A stretch of DNA of 38,892 nt. It comes from Clostridiales bacterium UBA7103. Lineage in GTDB: Bacteria; Bacillota; Clostridia; Oscillospirales; Oscillospiraceae. Each line of letters opens with the position of its first letter. Position 1 is the first letter of the stretch. This document shows positions 21,906 through 30,093 of the stretch, piece by piece. The DNA lies in NCBI GenBank assembly GCA_002493305.1, contig DKYJ01000036.1, forward strand, positions 1-38,892. The letters are read 5' to 3'. The position numbers and the translations under genes were made by a program. The notes below the pieces were generated by a model that had not been told where the DNA came from, did not search any database, and worked only from the letters and a program-made list of their open reading frames with translations.

Positions 21906-21944
21906 TATAAATGAGAAAAACAAAAAGAATACGGAGGAATTAAA

Positions 21945-23000
21945 ATGAAACGCATACTTGCTCTCGCACTTGCCCTGGTTATGGTATTTGCGCTCTGCGC
22001 CTGCGGCAACAACTCCGCACCCGCTGCATCCAATGCCCCTGAGACCCAGACTCCCGCGGACGCACCCGAAGCCCCGGCGGAAGTCATCACCATTAAGATG
22101 GCGGAAGCGTCCGCCTCCACCCACATCAGCTGCCAGACCCAGAACAAGTTCAAGGAGCTGATCGAAGAAAAGTCCAACGGCCACATTGTTGTTGAGCTTT
22201 ATCAGGACGGCACCCTTGGCACTGAGGTCGAGACCTGGGATATGATCCAGCAGGGCACTATCCAGATGCTGACCGCCGGCTCCGGTTCTGAGGCCAGCTT
22301 CATGCCCGCCTACCAGATCACCGGCGCACCCTATATCTTCAGCAGCTATGAGCAGTTTTCCAAAACCACGATGGACGAGACCGTTCTTAACATGTTCAAC
22401 GCCGGTCTCAAGGAAACCAAGGATGCCCGCCTGCTCAACATCTGGGAGCGCGGCGCGCGTAACCTCACCGCAAACAAGGAAATCGTTCACCCTGAGGATG
22501 TCGCCGGCCTGAAGGTTCGCGTCCCCGGCAACGAGGTCTATCTTGCAACCTGGGAAGCCCTTGGAGCGAATATAGTCTCCATGCCCTATGCCGAGGTCTA
22601 CACCGCCCTCAACCAGGGCACTGCCGATGCTCAGGAGAACCCTGTTGAGACTATTCTCGCCGGTTCTTTCTACGAGGTTCAGAAGTATATGATGACCACC
22701 GAGCATGTCTACTCCTGCGGTTATGTCATCATCAACGACAGCTTCTTCTCCGGCCTTTCCGCCGAGGATCAGCAGCTGATCGTTGACTGTGTTGAAGAGG
22801 CTCGCCAGTGGAACGATGAAAAGTTCGAGGCAGAGTACGACGACATGGTTCAGCAGCTCGTTGACAACGGAATGACTGTTGTTGAGATCGACAACGCCGA
22901 GTGGCAGGAGTCTCTGGCATATCTCATCGAAGAGTTTGAGACTAAATTCGGCTGGGATGCAGACTTTGACGCGGCTGTTCTGGCAGCGCGGGACAAATAA
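21945..23000 (+). CDS. dctP: TRAP transporter solute-binding lipoprotein DctP
   Basis: Extracytoplasmic receptor of a TRAP transporter. Seen: signal peptide with lipobox LCAC, so Cys20 is lipidated and anchors the protein; a Ser/Pro/Ala linker; the DctP fold with KFKELIEEKSNGHIVVELY, GAPYIFSSYEQF, GLKVRVPGNEVY and PYAEVYTALNQGTADAQENP. The Arg of KVRVPGN is at the place where the family usually makes a salt bridge to a carboxylate, so the ligand may be an organic or sugar acid. Length 351 is normal. RBS CGGAGG precedes ATG. A 15-bp hairpin separates it from dctQ, probably raising binding-protein levels over the membrane subunits. Confidence 0.95.
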   Translation: MKRILALALALVMVFALCACGNNSAPAASNAPETQTPADAPEAPAEVITIKMAEASASTHISCQTQNKFKELIEEKSNGHIVVELYQDGTLGTEVETWDMIQQGTIQMLTAGSGSEASFMPAYQITGAPYIFSSYEQFSKTTMDETVLNMFNAGLKETKDARLLNIWERGARNLTANKEIVHPEDVAGLKVRVPGNEVYLATWEALGANIVSMPYAEVYTALNQGTADAQENPVETILAGSFYEVQKYMMTTEHVYSCGYVIINDSFFSGLSAEDQQLIVDCVEEARQWNDEKFEAEYDDMVQQLVDNGMTVVEIDNAEWQESLAYLIEEFETKFGWDADFDAAVLAARDK

Positions 23001-23022
23001 AGTTTTTCCACATTTACACAAA

Positions 23023-23069
23023 TATGAGGCTGTCTCATTAACAATTTAATGTTTTGAGACAGCCTCATA
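23023..23069 (+). other. stem-loop between dctP and dctQ
   Basis: TATGAGGCTGTCTCA (23023-23037) and TGAGACAGCCTCATA (23055-23069) form a perfect 15-bp stem with a 17-base loop. The following sequence is only partly T-rich (TCTTTTGTTTTA at 23083-23094), so it is a leaky terminator or a 3' end-protecting stem that favours dctP mRNA. Confidence 0.75.
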
Positions 23070-23106
23070 CTGGTAAGGTCTGTCTTTTGTTTTAGTGGAG
23101 GAAACC

Positions 23107-23586
23107 GTGATCAACAAATTTTTTAATGTTCTCAATAAGACTATCGAAACCATTGAACTGATACTGGGCAGTGTCATGATAATTTGTGTCATTATTGAGA
23201 TCCTCAGCCGCTATGTGCTGCCCTTCAATACCACATGGTGTGAGGAGACCGCAAGATACTGTCTGGTCTGGGGCATGATGCTCGGCTGTGCCTACGGTTT
23301 TGGCACACATGGTCATATAGTCATCGACATACTCACAAACGCTCTCAAGGAAAGAGGTAAGTTCTGGTGTGAGCTGGCGGCAAATGTGGCTACCTTAGTC
23401 TTCTGCTGCTTTTTTATTTTAATAGCTATTGAGCGCTTTCCCTCTATTGCTAAAGAAAACATGGTAATGCTCCGTGCCTCATTGGGGTATATCTACGCGG
23501 CAGTCCCCGTAGGCTTTGGCCTGAGCATACTGTATACACTTAAAAACATTGTAACCTTGATAAAGAAAGGGGTGAAGAAGGCTTGA
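23107..23586 (+). CDS. dctQ: TRAP transporter small permease DctQ
   Basis: Four-helix membrane subunit. Seen: LILGSVMIICVIIEILSRYV (helix 1 with the conserved RYV), WCEETARYCLVWGMMLGCAYG (conserved E-E-x-x-R/W region), then two further helices (LAANVATLVFCCFFILIAI and YIYAAVPVGFGLSILYTL). I choose GTG at 23107 because GGAGG lies 5 bases upstream; a GTG at 23095 would add four residues but overlaps that ribosome site. 159 residues, normal size. It overlaps dctM by TTGA. Confidence 0.92.
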   Translation: MINKFFNVLNKTIETIELILGSVMIICVIIEILSRYVLPFNTTWCEETARYCLVWGMMLGCAYGFGTHGHIVIDILTNALKERGKFWCELAANVATLVFCCFFILIAIERFPSIAKENMVMLRASLGYIYAAVPVGFGLSILYTLKNIVTLIKKGVKKA

Positions 23587-24863
23587 CGGCTGTAACAGTA
23601 TTTCTGGTCTTTCTGATGCTGATGCTTATTGGAGCGCCAATGTTCACCGTGCTTGGCATGTCCACACTGAGCTTCTCGATTTTCTCGGATGTGTCGCTCA
23701 GCCCGCTGCCTTACCGTGTGCTCCAGAGCCTGAACTCTTTCACACTTCTGGCGATCCCATTTTTCATGATCGCCGGTGAGATCATGGCTCAGGGCGATCT
23801 GGCGGGTAAGCTGGTCAAGCTCTTCAACGCTCTTATCGGCCATATCCGCGGCGGCCTTGCCTATGTGGTCATTTGCCTGAACATCATCCTTGCGGGTATG
23901 TCCGGCTCTGCCAACGCCGATACCGCCGCGACCTGCTCTATCCTGCTGCCCATGATGGACAAGGAGGGCTACGAGCGGGATTGGTCGGGCGCGCTGATAG
24001 CAGCGTCCGGCACTATGGGGCCGATCATTCCGCCGTCAATAGGCTTCGTTGTCTACTGCGGCATAACCGGCGTGTCCGTGGGCAAGCTGTTTCAGGCCGG
24101 TGTTATTCCGGGGCTGCTGATGGCGCTTGCGTTTTTCTTCTTTGTGGGTCTCTATGCCCGTAAGCAGAACCTGCCCAAAAAGCCCAGAGCAAGTTTGAAG
24201 GAAGTATGGACGGCGCTCAAAAAGAGCATTCTTTCTCTGCTGATGCCCCTTATTATCCTCGGCTCCATCTTCACCGGCTTTGTCACGGCGACTGAGTCCG
24301 CTGTGCTTGCGCTGGTCTATGCCTTTGTGGTAACGAAGTTTGTGTACAAGACCCTGACCTGGAAAATGCTCGCAAAAATAATCAAGAATGTCATGCTGAC
24401 TGTCGGCGCGACAATGTCCATTTTTGCCGCTGCCGCGCTCTTTGGCTGGATGATGTCGTATGCCAGAGTGCCTCAGCTTTTCCAGGCCACCGTGCTGAGC
24501 CTGACCAACAATAAGATCGTATTCTTCATTATCCTCAATGTGCTTATGCTTCTGCTGGGCTGCCTCATGGAAGGCACGGCAATAAAGCTTATCCTTGTGC
24601 CAATCCTGCTGCCACTGCTCAACACCTTCGGTATGAGCCTTATCCAGTTTGGCGTTGTAATGGAGCTGAACCTTATGATAGGCCTTATCACGCCGCCTGT
24701 GGGCATGTCCCTCTTCCTTATCACAAAGCTGACGGAAGTGCCTGTTGTGAAGCTGGTAAAGCAGCTCTTGCCGTATATGCTGTGTATTTTGGTGGTCTTG
24801 CTGTTGGTGACTTATGTGCCGCAGCTGACGCTGTGGCTGCCATCGGTACTATCGACCACATGA
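23583..24863 (+). CDS. dctM: TRAP transporter large permease DctM
   Basis: Main ion-coupled transport subunit, 426 residues, about 12 hydrophobic segments. Seen: FLLLMLMLIGAPMF-like first helix, LAIPFFMIAGEIMAQG, the family motif GGLAYVVICLNIILAGMSGS-ANADTAA, AASGTMGPIIPPSIGFVVYC, VTATESAVLALVYAFV, and ELNLMIGLITPPVGMSLFLI. All DctM hallmarks are present. Start is TTG at 23583, overlapping the dctQ stop (TTGA), with AAAGGGG upstream. An intrinsic terminator follows, before the epimerase gene. Confidence 0.95.
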   Translation: MTAVTVFLVFLMLMLIGAPMFTVLGMSTLSFSIFSDVSLSPLPYRVLQSLNSFTLLAIPFFMIAGEIMAQGDLAGKLVKLFNALIGHIRGGLAYVVICLNIILAGMSGSANADTAATCSILLPMMDKEGYERDWSGALIAASGTMGPIIPPSIGFVVYCGITGVSVGKLFQAGVIPGLLMALAFFFFVGLYARKQNLPKKPRASLKEVWTALKKSILSLLMPLIILGSIFTGFVTATESAVLALVYAFVVTKFVYKTLTWKMLAKIIKNVMLTVGATMSIFAAAALFGWMMSYARVPQLFQATVLSLTNNKIVFFIILNVLMLLLGCLMEGTAIKLILVPILLPLLNTFGMSLIQFGVVMELNLMIGLITPPVGMSLFLITKLTEVPVVKLVKQLLPYMLCILVVLLLVTYVPQLTLWLPSVLSTT

Positions 24864-24870
24864 CGACCTT

Positions 24871-24898
24871 AAAGCGGCACATTTTGTGCCGCTTTTTT
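24871..24898 (+). terminator. intrinsic terminator after dctM
   Basis: AAAGCGGCAC, ATTTT loop, GTGCCGCTTT with T6: a 10-bp GC-rich stem. It lies between dctM and the epimerase-kinase-epimerase genes 40 bases later. Downstream genes then depend on read-through or a promoter I could not identify with confidence. Confidence 0.88.
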
Positions 24899-24937
24899 CA
24901 ATAAATAACAATATGAGTGTTTCTATGAGGATTTAAA

Positions 24938-25807
24938 ATGCTTGGTAAACACAGACTTGGAATATATGAAAAAGCCCTTTCCCCGGTGTCCGACTGGGGA
25001 CGAAGCCTGAATCGGGCGAAGGAGCTGGGCTTCGATTTCCTTGAAATATCCATTGATGAGAGCGACGGCAGGCTCTCGCGGCTGTATTGGACGCATGGGC
25101 AGAGAAACGCGCTTAAAAAAGCAATTATGGACGAGGGGCTGCCGATAAGCTCCATGTGTCTGAGCGCTCACAGGCGCTTTCCCCTGGGCAGCGCGGACGC
25201 AGCGGTGGAGAGAAAAGCCATGGAAATCATGGAGCGGGCGGTAGATTTTGCCGCAGAACTGGGAATACGGATCATACAGCTTGCCGCTTATGACGTGTAC
25301 TACGAGCCGTCAACGAAGGACACCGCAGCGCGTTACGGCGAAAACCTCGCAAAAGCTGCCCGCATAGCGGAGAAAAACAGCGTTATGCTTGCAAACGAGA
25401 TAATGGACACTCCGTTTATGAATTCCATCACAAAGCATCTCGCGTATGAGCAGAGGATAAACAGCCCATGGCTCAAGGTCTACCCTGATCTTGGAAACCT
25501 TACGGCCTGGGGAAACGATGTGTGCGCGGAGATAAAAAAAGGCATGGGCAGCATTGTTCAGGTGCATTTAAAGGATACGCTGCCTGTCACGGCGGATTTT
25601 CCTGGTCAGTTCAGGGATCTGCCCTTCGGCGAAGGCTGCGTGGATTTCGGAAAATGCTTCTCCTGCCTTGAAGCCGGGGGTTACAGTGGCGCTTATCTCA
25701 TGGAGATGTGGCACAATCCGGACGGGGACGAGTTATCTGACATTTTGGCAGCCAAAAAATATTTGAGCGATGTCTTCGCCAAGGCAGTAGAGGAGGGCGA
25801 GCCATGA
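24938..25807 (+). CDS. ulaE: L-xylulose/L-ribulose-5-phosphate 3-epimerase (UlaE/SgbU family)
   Basis: TIM-barrel epimerase converting L-xylulose-5-P to L-ribulose-5-P. Seen: LGIYEKALSPVSDWGRSLN (7-25), GFDFLEISIDESDGRLSRL, SSMCLSAHRRFPLGS, and metal-ligand segments ANEIMDT (Glu), YPDLGNLTAWGND (Asp), IVQVHLKDT (His) and YLMEMWHN (Glu). GRFPLGS-type HRRFPLG is diagnostic of the UlaE group. 289 residues, full length. It overlaps the kinase gene by ATGA, so the two are coupled. Its product is the substrate of the 4-epimerase two genes on. Confidence 0.93.
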   Translation: MLGKHRLGIYEKALSPVSDWGRSLNRAKELGFDFLEISIDESDGRLSRLYWTHGQRNALKKAIMDEGLPISSMCLSAHRRFPLGSADAAVERKAMEIMERAVDFAAELGIRIIQLAAYDVYYEPSTKDTAARYGENLAKAARIAEKNSVMLANEIMDTPFMNSITKHLAYEQRINSPWLKVYPDLGNLTAWGNDVCAEIKKGMGSIVQVHLKDTLPVTADFPGQFRDLPFGEGCVDFGKCFSCLEAGGYSGAYLMEMWHNPDGDELSDILAAKKYLSDVFAKAVEEGEP

Positions 25808-27300
25808 AATATTATCTCGGCATAGATAACGGAGGGACTACAACCAAGGCCGCTCTGTTTGACAGCAGCGGCCGCCAGATTGCCTCAGCCTCGAAATCCA
25901 CCCGCGCTTTGTATCCAAAGCCGGATTTCGTTGAGCGGGACATGGAGGAAATGTGGGCAGCAAATTGCAGTGTTATCCGCAGCGCCGTCAGCAGGGCGGG
26001 CGTATCGCCGGCGGACATACGCGCGGTTGCCATCTGCGGCCATGGCAAAGGGCTGTATCTCTGGGGCAGGGACGGCCGCCCCGTGCGAAACGGAATAATA
26101 TCTACCGACAACCGTGCCTACGAATATCCTGTACGCTGGCGCGAGGACGGGAGAGAGGCCGCCGCCTTTGAGTACACCTGCCAGCATATTATGGCCTGCC
26201 AGCCTATACCGCTGCTCGCGTGGCTGCGGGACAATGAACCGGAGTGCATGGAAAATATAAAGTATATTTTTGCCTGCAAGGATTATGTACGCTTCAGACT
26301 CACCGGGGAGGCCTTTGCCGAGAGGACAGATTACTCCGGCAGCGGTCTTGTGAATCTGTATACCGGGGAATACGACGCGCGCATTTTGGAGACCTTTGAT
26401 CTCGGCAGCCTCAACGCCGCATTGCCGCCGCTTAAAAATTCCACGGAGATATGCGGCTTTGTCAGTCCCGAAGCGGCGGAAGTAACCGGGCTGCTCCCAG
26501 GTACACCGGTTGCCGGCGGCATGTTCGACATAAACGCCTGCGCCCTGTCAGCGGCAGTGGCCGATCCGGCGCATGTGTGCATGGTTGCCGGGACATGGAG
26601 CATAAACGAGTTTATCCTGCCTCATCCGGTGACCGACGGCAGGGTTCTTATGAACTCGCTCTTTTGTATTCCCGGCTGGTATCTCATCGAGGAATCCAGT
26701 GCTACAAGCGCCGGAAATCTGGCCTGGTACCTGCGTAACATGTCACCGGGCGCAGAGGATATTTATGCCCATATAAACGCCCTGGCGGACTCCGTCTCGC
26801 CGGAGGACTCCTGCCCGATTTTTCTGCCTTTTATCATGGCGAGCAATGTCCATCCCAATGCGAAGGGCTGCTTTGTCGGCATAAATGCCTATCATACCGA
26901 GGCGCACATGATAAGGAGCATTTACGAGGGCATTGCTTTCAGCCACCGCTGGCACTATGAGCGGCTGAGCCTGTGTATGGAGCGGCTGCCGGAGAGCATA
27001 CGACTTGTGGGTGGCGCGGCGAAATCAGCGGTCTGGGCGCAGATTTTTGCGGATATTATGAAGCTGCCCGTGGAGACCTCGGCCATAGACGAGACCGGCG
27101 CCCACGGCTGTGCCATCGCTGCTGCCATCGCTGCCGGGGATCACCCGGACATGGGATCCGCACTGAAAGCTATGACGAGCGTTTCCCCGCCCATCATGCC
27201 TCGCAGGGAATTTTTTGCGGCGTACGACAGAAAATACGCGGCATATAAAAAGATAATTCAGGCGCTTGAGCCTGTATGGAATGATTTTACAGCTCAGTAA
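25804..27300 (+). CDS. lyxK: FGGY-family carbohydrate kinase, L-xylulose kinase (LyxK)-like
   Basis: ATP-dependent sugar kinase of 498 residues. Seen: phosphate-1 LGIDNGGTTTKAALFD (5-20), ERDMEEMWAANCSVI, CGHGKGLYLWGRDGRPV (79-95), IISTDNRAYEY, GTPVAGGMFDINACALSAA with the catalytic Asp region, MVAGTWSIN, and the adenosine motif VGGAAKSAVWAQIFADIM. The order and motifs follow E. coli LyxK (AERDMAELW, SAQGKGLFLL, GTPVVGGLFDV). With the 3- and 4-epimerases on both sides, L-xylulose to L-xylulose-5-P is the best prediction; 3-keto-L-gulonate is an alternative. Overlaps ulaE by 4 bases and lies 11 bases before the 4-epimerase gene. Confidence 0.88.
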   Translation: MKYYLGIDNGGTTTKAALFDSSGRQIASASKSTRALYPKPDFVERDMEEMWAANCSVIRSAVSRAGVSPADIRAVAICGHGKGLYLWGRDGRPVRNGIISTDNRAYEYPVRWREDGREAAAFEYTCQHIMACQPIPLLAWLRDNEPECMENIKYIFACKDYVRFRLTGEAFAERTDYSGSGLVNLYTGEYDARILETFDLGSLNAALPPLKNSTEICGFVSPEAAEVTGLLPGTPVAGGMFDINACALSAAVADPAHVCMVAGTWSINEFILPHPVTDGRVLMNSLFCIPGWYLIEESSATSAGNLAWYLRNMSPGAEDIYAHINALADSVSPEDSCPIFLPFIMASNVHPNAKGCFVGINAYHTEAHMIRSIYEGIAFSHRWHYERLSLCMERLPESIRLVGGAAKSAVWAQIFADIMKLPVETSAIDETGAHGCAIAAAIAAGDHPDMGSALKAMTSVSPPIMPRREFFAAYDRKYAAYKKIIQALEPVWNDFTAQ

Positions 27301-27311
27301 AAGGAGTAGTC

Positions 27312-28001
27312 ATGCTCGAAGAATTAAAAAAACAGGTATACGAAGCTAATATGCTTTTGCCCAAATACGGACTGGTCACCTTTACATGGGGCAATGTCTC
27401 CGGTATTGACCGAGACCTTGGCTATATTGTGATAAAACCCTCCGGTATTGCCTATGAGACGATGACAGCGGAGGACATGGTCGTTGTCGATATGGACGGC
27501 AAGGTGGTGGAGGGTAAGTGGAAGCCCTCCAGCGATACAGCGACCCATCTGGAGATCTACAAGGCGTTCCCGCAGGTAGGCGGCATTGTCCACACCCATT
27601 CCCGCTGGGCGACCAGCTTTGCGCAGGCGGGCATGGGTATCCCCGCAATGGGAACTACCCACGGCGATTATTTTTACGGAGAGATACCCTGCACCCGGCC
27701 CATGACCGATGCGGAGATAAAGGGTGAATATGAGAAGGAGACAGGGAAGGTAATAGTTGAGACTGTTTCCCCTGAGAGCGCAGTAGATATACCGGGTGTG
27801 CTGGTGTACAGTCACGGCCCATTCGCTTGGGGTACTGACGCGCAGGCTGCCGTACACAATGCAGTCGTTATGGAGCAGGTGGCGTTCATGGACTGGCACA
27901 CGTTGTTAATTAATCCGGACATTGAACCTATGCAGCAGACGCTGCTTGATAGACATTATCTGCGAAAGCACGGCAAAGGCGCGTACTACGGCCAGGGCTG
28001 A
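27312..28001 (+). CDS. araD: L-ribulose-5-phosphate 4-epimerase (AraD/UlaF/SgbE family)
   Basis: Zinc enzyme of the class II aldolase/epimerase family that interconverts L-ribulose-5-P and D-xylulose-5-P, feeding the pentose-phosphate pathway. Seen: LVTFTWGNVSGID (21-33), IKPSGIAYETMTAEDMVVVD, SSDTATHLEIYKAFPQVGGI, zinc ligands His-Thr-His in VHTHSRWATSFAQAG (about 93-107), THGDYFYGEIPCTRPM, and the third zinc His in VYSHGPFAWG; C-terminal DRHYLRKHGKGAYYGQ. 229 residues, complete. RBS AAGGAG before ATG. A terminator follows the stop. Confidence 0.95.
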   Translation: MLEELKKQVYEANMLLPKYGLVTFTWGNVSGIDRDLGYIVIKPSGIAYETMTAEDMVVVDMDGKVVEGKWKPSSDTATHLEIYKAFPQVGGIVHTHSRWATSFAQAGMGIPAMGTTHGDYFYGEIPCTRPMTDAEIKGEYEKETGKVIVETVSPESAVDIPGVLVYSHGPFAWGTDAQAAVHNAVVMEQVAFMDWHTLLINPDIEPMQQTLLDRHYLRKHGKGAYYGQG

Positions 28002-28006
28002 GCTCA

Positions 28007-28049
28007 GCAAAATCAAAGCCTCCGGCGAAGCCGGAGGCTTTGATTTTGC
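28007..28049. terminator. long bidirectional hairpin between araD and the TPR-hydrolase gene
   Basis: GCAAAATCAAAGCCTCCGG and CCGGAGGCTTTGATTTTGC pair perfectly over 19 bp with a 5-base loop. It lies 5 bases after the araD stop and 5 bases after the convergent gene's stop, so it ends both transcripts. Confidence 0.85.
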
Positions 28050-28053
28050 CCTG

Positions 28054-29454
28054 CTATCCTTTGCCGCCGGAAAACTGATCGTAATACTCGGTCAGCTCCT
28101 GCGCTGAGATAGGGGAGACGGTATACTCCTCACTGTCAAGAGAGTCCAGTTCTCCCATGCACCAGGAGAGTACGCCGAATCTAAAGGCGTTGGTGCAGAG
28201 AGCATCGTGATCGTGCCTTCGGCAGTAGACCATTGTGACATCTATGCCATCTTCTGCCATGAGGCGTATAGGCTCATACTCAAGGCGCACCTTGGGCTGC
28301 TCAAACAGATATATGCAGCAGCCGGTTTGCGCAATGATCGCTCTCTCATTTTCGTCAAGCTGCGGCTCAAACTGCCAGTCCAGCCCCGCGTCCATCACGA
28401 CGACGCGCCTGACCCGTATCCCGCCCAGAGTATAAAACTGCGCCGCTCCGTGCAACGCGGCGTAGGCTCCGTTGCTGATGCCGATGAGATTGACCTCATA
28501 TCCGCACACGCCGCACTCCATGGCTATATGTTCGCATATATTAAGGGCGTTTCTGCTGCGCTCCTCTATGAACCATGAGCCGGAGGTATAAAAGAAAACA
28601 ATGATCGACCGGGGCTGATATTCCTCAAGATATGAGCGCATGGCGGCTACATTCAAAAAAAAGTCACCGTCGCCGCCTGGATAGAGAACAAGCATGCCCG
28701 TGCTTTCGTCACAGCTTTCCGGAACATAAATAAGCCCGGAATCAAACCCGTATAGCATCCCGCGAGCGCATTGCTCAGAGACAGTGTCGGGGCGTATGTA
28801 GATATTTTCACCGCGCTCCGCCTCAGCCTCCATGCGGCGGGCGCAGTATGAGGACATGTCGTCACTGTCAGCATAACCGGGGATATGGCTCAAAAGCTCA
28901 CGCGCCGCATCAAATTGACAGCGCTGCATGGCAGCGTAGGCTTCATCATGTATCACGCTCCGGCAAAGCTCGGCCATATAAGCGCTGTCCCCATAGCTCA
29001 GCGCTTCAAAGGCTCTTAAGGCGGAAAAATAGTCGCCGCTGTCAAAAATCTCCATGGCAAGCTCGTATTCGCATCGCGAAACCTGCTCCGGGCTGTCTTC
29101 ATACGAGCCGAGGGAGATAAAGAGCTTTTCCGCTTCGGCATATTCCCCTCCGGACAGCAGCGATGCGGCGCGAAGGTATACACATTTACGCGAAAGCTCT
29201 GTGCTGTCCATGTAGTTGAAGCCTGTAAAAAGGGCTTCAGCCCGCTCATAGTCTCCACGGTCGAGCGCGGCGCGAGCCGCAGAATACCGCAACGGAAAAC
29301 CCAGCAAAAAAGCGACTATCGCGAGCAGGATAAGCAGCGCCGCGGCCAGAGCAATGAAAATCGCCCCGCGTTTACGAGAGGCGATTTTTGCCGAAGCTTT
29401 CTCAAGCTTTACTTTATCCAAGTGTTTATCTGCTCGCGAAGCCAGCCGGCCCAT
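28054..29454 (-). CDS. membrane-anchored protein with TPR-like repeats and an alpha/beta-hydrolase-like domain
   Basis: 466 residues, an unusual composite. Seen: a basic N-terminus, one membrane helix (about 31-52), then helical repeats with spaced aromatic/small residues (ALDRGDYERAEALFTGF, LLSGGEYAEAEKLFISLGSY, IFDSGDYFSALRAFEALSYG) to about residue 200, then a C-terminal domain with LVLYPGGDGDF (256-266), nucleophile-elbow GISNGAY (325-331, Ser327), Asp355 (VVVMDAGLDW) and His414/His416 (CRRHDHDAL). This is the order of an esterase/peptidase triad. The domain would be extracytoplasmic if the membrane helix is a signal anchor. It overlaps hypB by 46 bases; a TTG at 29421 would reduce the overlap to 13. 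Substrate unknown. Confidence 0.7.
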   Translation of the reverse strand: MGRLASRADKHLDKVKLEKASAKIASRKRGAIFIALAAALLILLAIVAFLLGFPLRYSAARAALDRGDYERAEALFTGFNYMDSTELSRKCVYLRAASLLSGGEYAEAEKLFISLGSYEDSPEQVSRCEYELAMEIFDSGDYFSALRAFEALSYGDSAYMAELCRSVIHDEAYAAMQRCQFDAARELLSHIPGYADSDDMSSYCARRMEAEAERGENIYIRPDTVSEQCARGMLYGFDSGLIYVPESCDESTGMLVLYPGGDGDFFLNVAAMRSYLEEYQPRSIIVFFYTSGSWFIEERSRNALNICEHIAMECGVCGYEVNLIGISNGAYAALHGAAQFYTLGGIRVRRVVVMDAGLDWQFEPQLDENERAIIAQTGCCIYLFEQPKVRLEYEPIRLMAEDGIDVTMVYCRRHDHDALCTNAFRFGVLSWCMGELDSLDSEEYTVSPISAQELTEYYDQFSGGKG

Positions 29455-30077
29455 TCTTCGACACCGTCGCCGTTTCTTGCGGAGAAGGGGATTATCTTGA
29501 TATTGGGGTTGAGCTTGCGGACATAGCGCTCGCAGGCCTCAAGGTCGAAGTCGAAATAGGGCAGAACGTCGATTTTGTTTATCAGCAGCACATCGCAGAT
29601 GGAGAACATCAGCGGGTACTTGAGAGGCTTATCGTCGCCCTCGGGAACGGAGAGGATCATGGCGTTTTTAACAGCACCTGTATCGAACTCCGCCGGGCAG
29701 ACAAGGTTGCCCACATTCTCAAGAATGGCAAAGTCCACGCCATCAACGCCCAGACCCTCGAGCCCCTGACGGGTCATGCCTGCGTCAAGATGGCACATGC
29801 CGCCGGTGTGGAGCTGAATGACCTTCGCGCCGGTTTTTTCAATGGTGGCCGCGTCCACATCGGAGTCGATATCGGCCTCCATGACGCCGATGGAAAATTC
29901 GTCCTTCAGCGCGGCAATAGTTGCCTTGAGCGTGGTGGTCTTGCCGGAGCCGGGGGAGCTCATGAGATTGAGCAGGAAGGTCTTGTCCTTCTTGAGCTGC
30001 TGGCGGAGCAGATCCGCCTCTTTATCGTTGTTTTCAAACACGCTCTTTTTGATTTCGAGCACTCTGAATCCTTCCAT
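29409..30077 (-). CDS. hypB: hydrogenase/urease nickel-incorporation GTPase HypB
   Basis: SIMIBI GTPase that delivers nickel to [NiFe]-hydrogenase. Seen: Walker A SSPGSGKTTTLKATI (40-54), EADIDSDVDAATIEK (68-82), the metal-site HTGGMCHLDAGM (Cys94-His95) with the partner Cys in ENVGNLVCPAEFD, and the guanine motif INKIDVLPYFDFD. The His-rich or CxxCGC N-terminal metal store of some HypBs is absent, and 222 residues is the short form. No hypA, hypC-F or hydrogenase structural genes lie in the window. RBS AGGAGG precedes ATG. Its end overlaps the TPR-hydrolase gene; upstream 16 bases away is the SPFH gene. Confidence 0.95.
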   Translation of the reverse strand: MEGFRVLEIKKSVFENNDKEADLLRQQLKKDKTFLLNLMSSPGSGKTTTLKATIAALKDEFSIGVMEADIDSDVDAATIEKTGAKVIQLHTGGMCHLDAGMTRQGLEGLGVDGVDFAILENVGNLVCPAEFDTGAVKNAMILSVPEGDDKPLKYPLMFSICDVLLINKIDVLPYFDFDLEACERYVRKLNPNIKIIPFSARNGDGVEEWAGWLREQINTWIK

Positions 30078-30093
30078 AATGACCTCCTATATG

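Noticed and set aside
20904..23021. A 705-codon open frame on the minus strand
   Set aside because: It lies wholly antisense to the NHL protein and dctP, which have ribosome sites, signal peptide and family motifs. The antisense frame has no recognisable domain and arises from codon bias.
24899..24937. A fourth IclR-type operator before ulaE (TAACAATATGAGTGTTTC)
   Set aside because: Only scattered similarity on the reverse strand (GAAAC...GTTA) and no promoter alongside; too weak to list.
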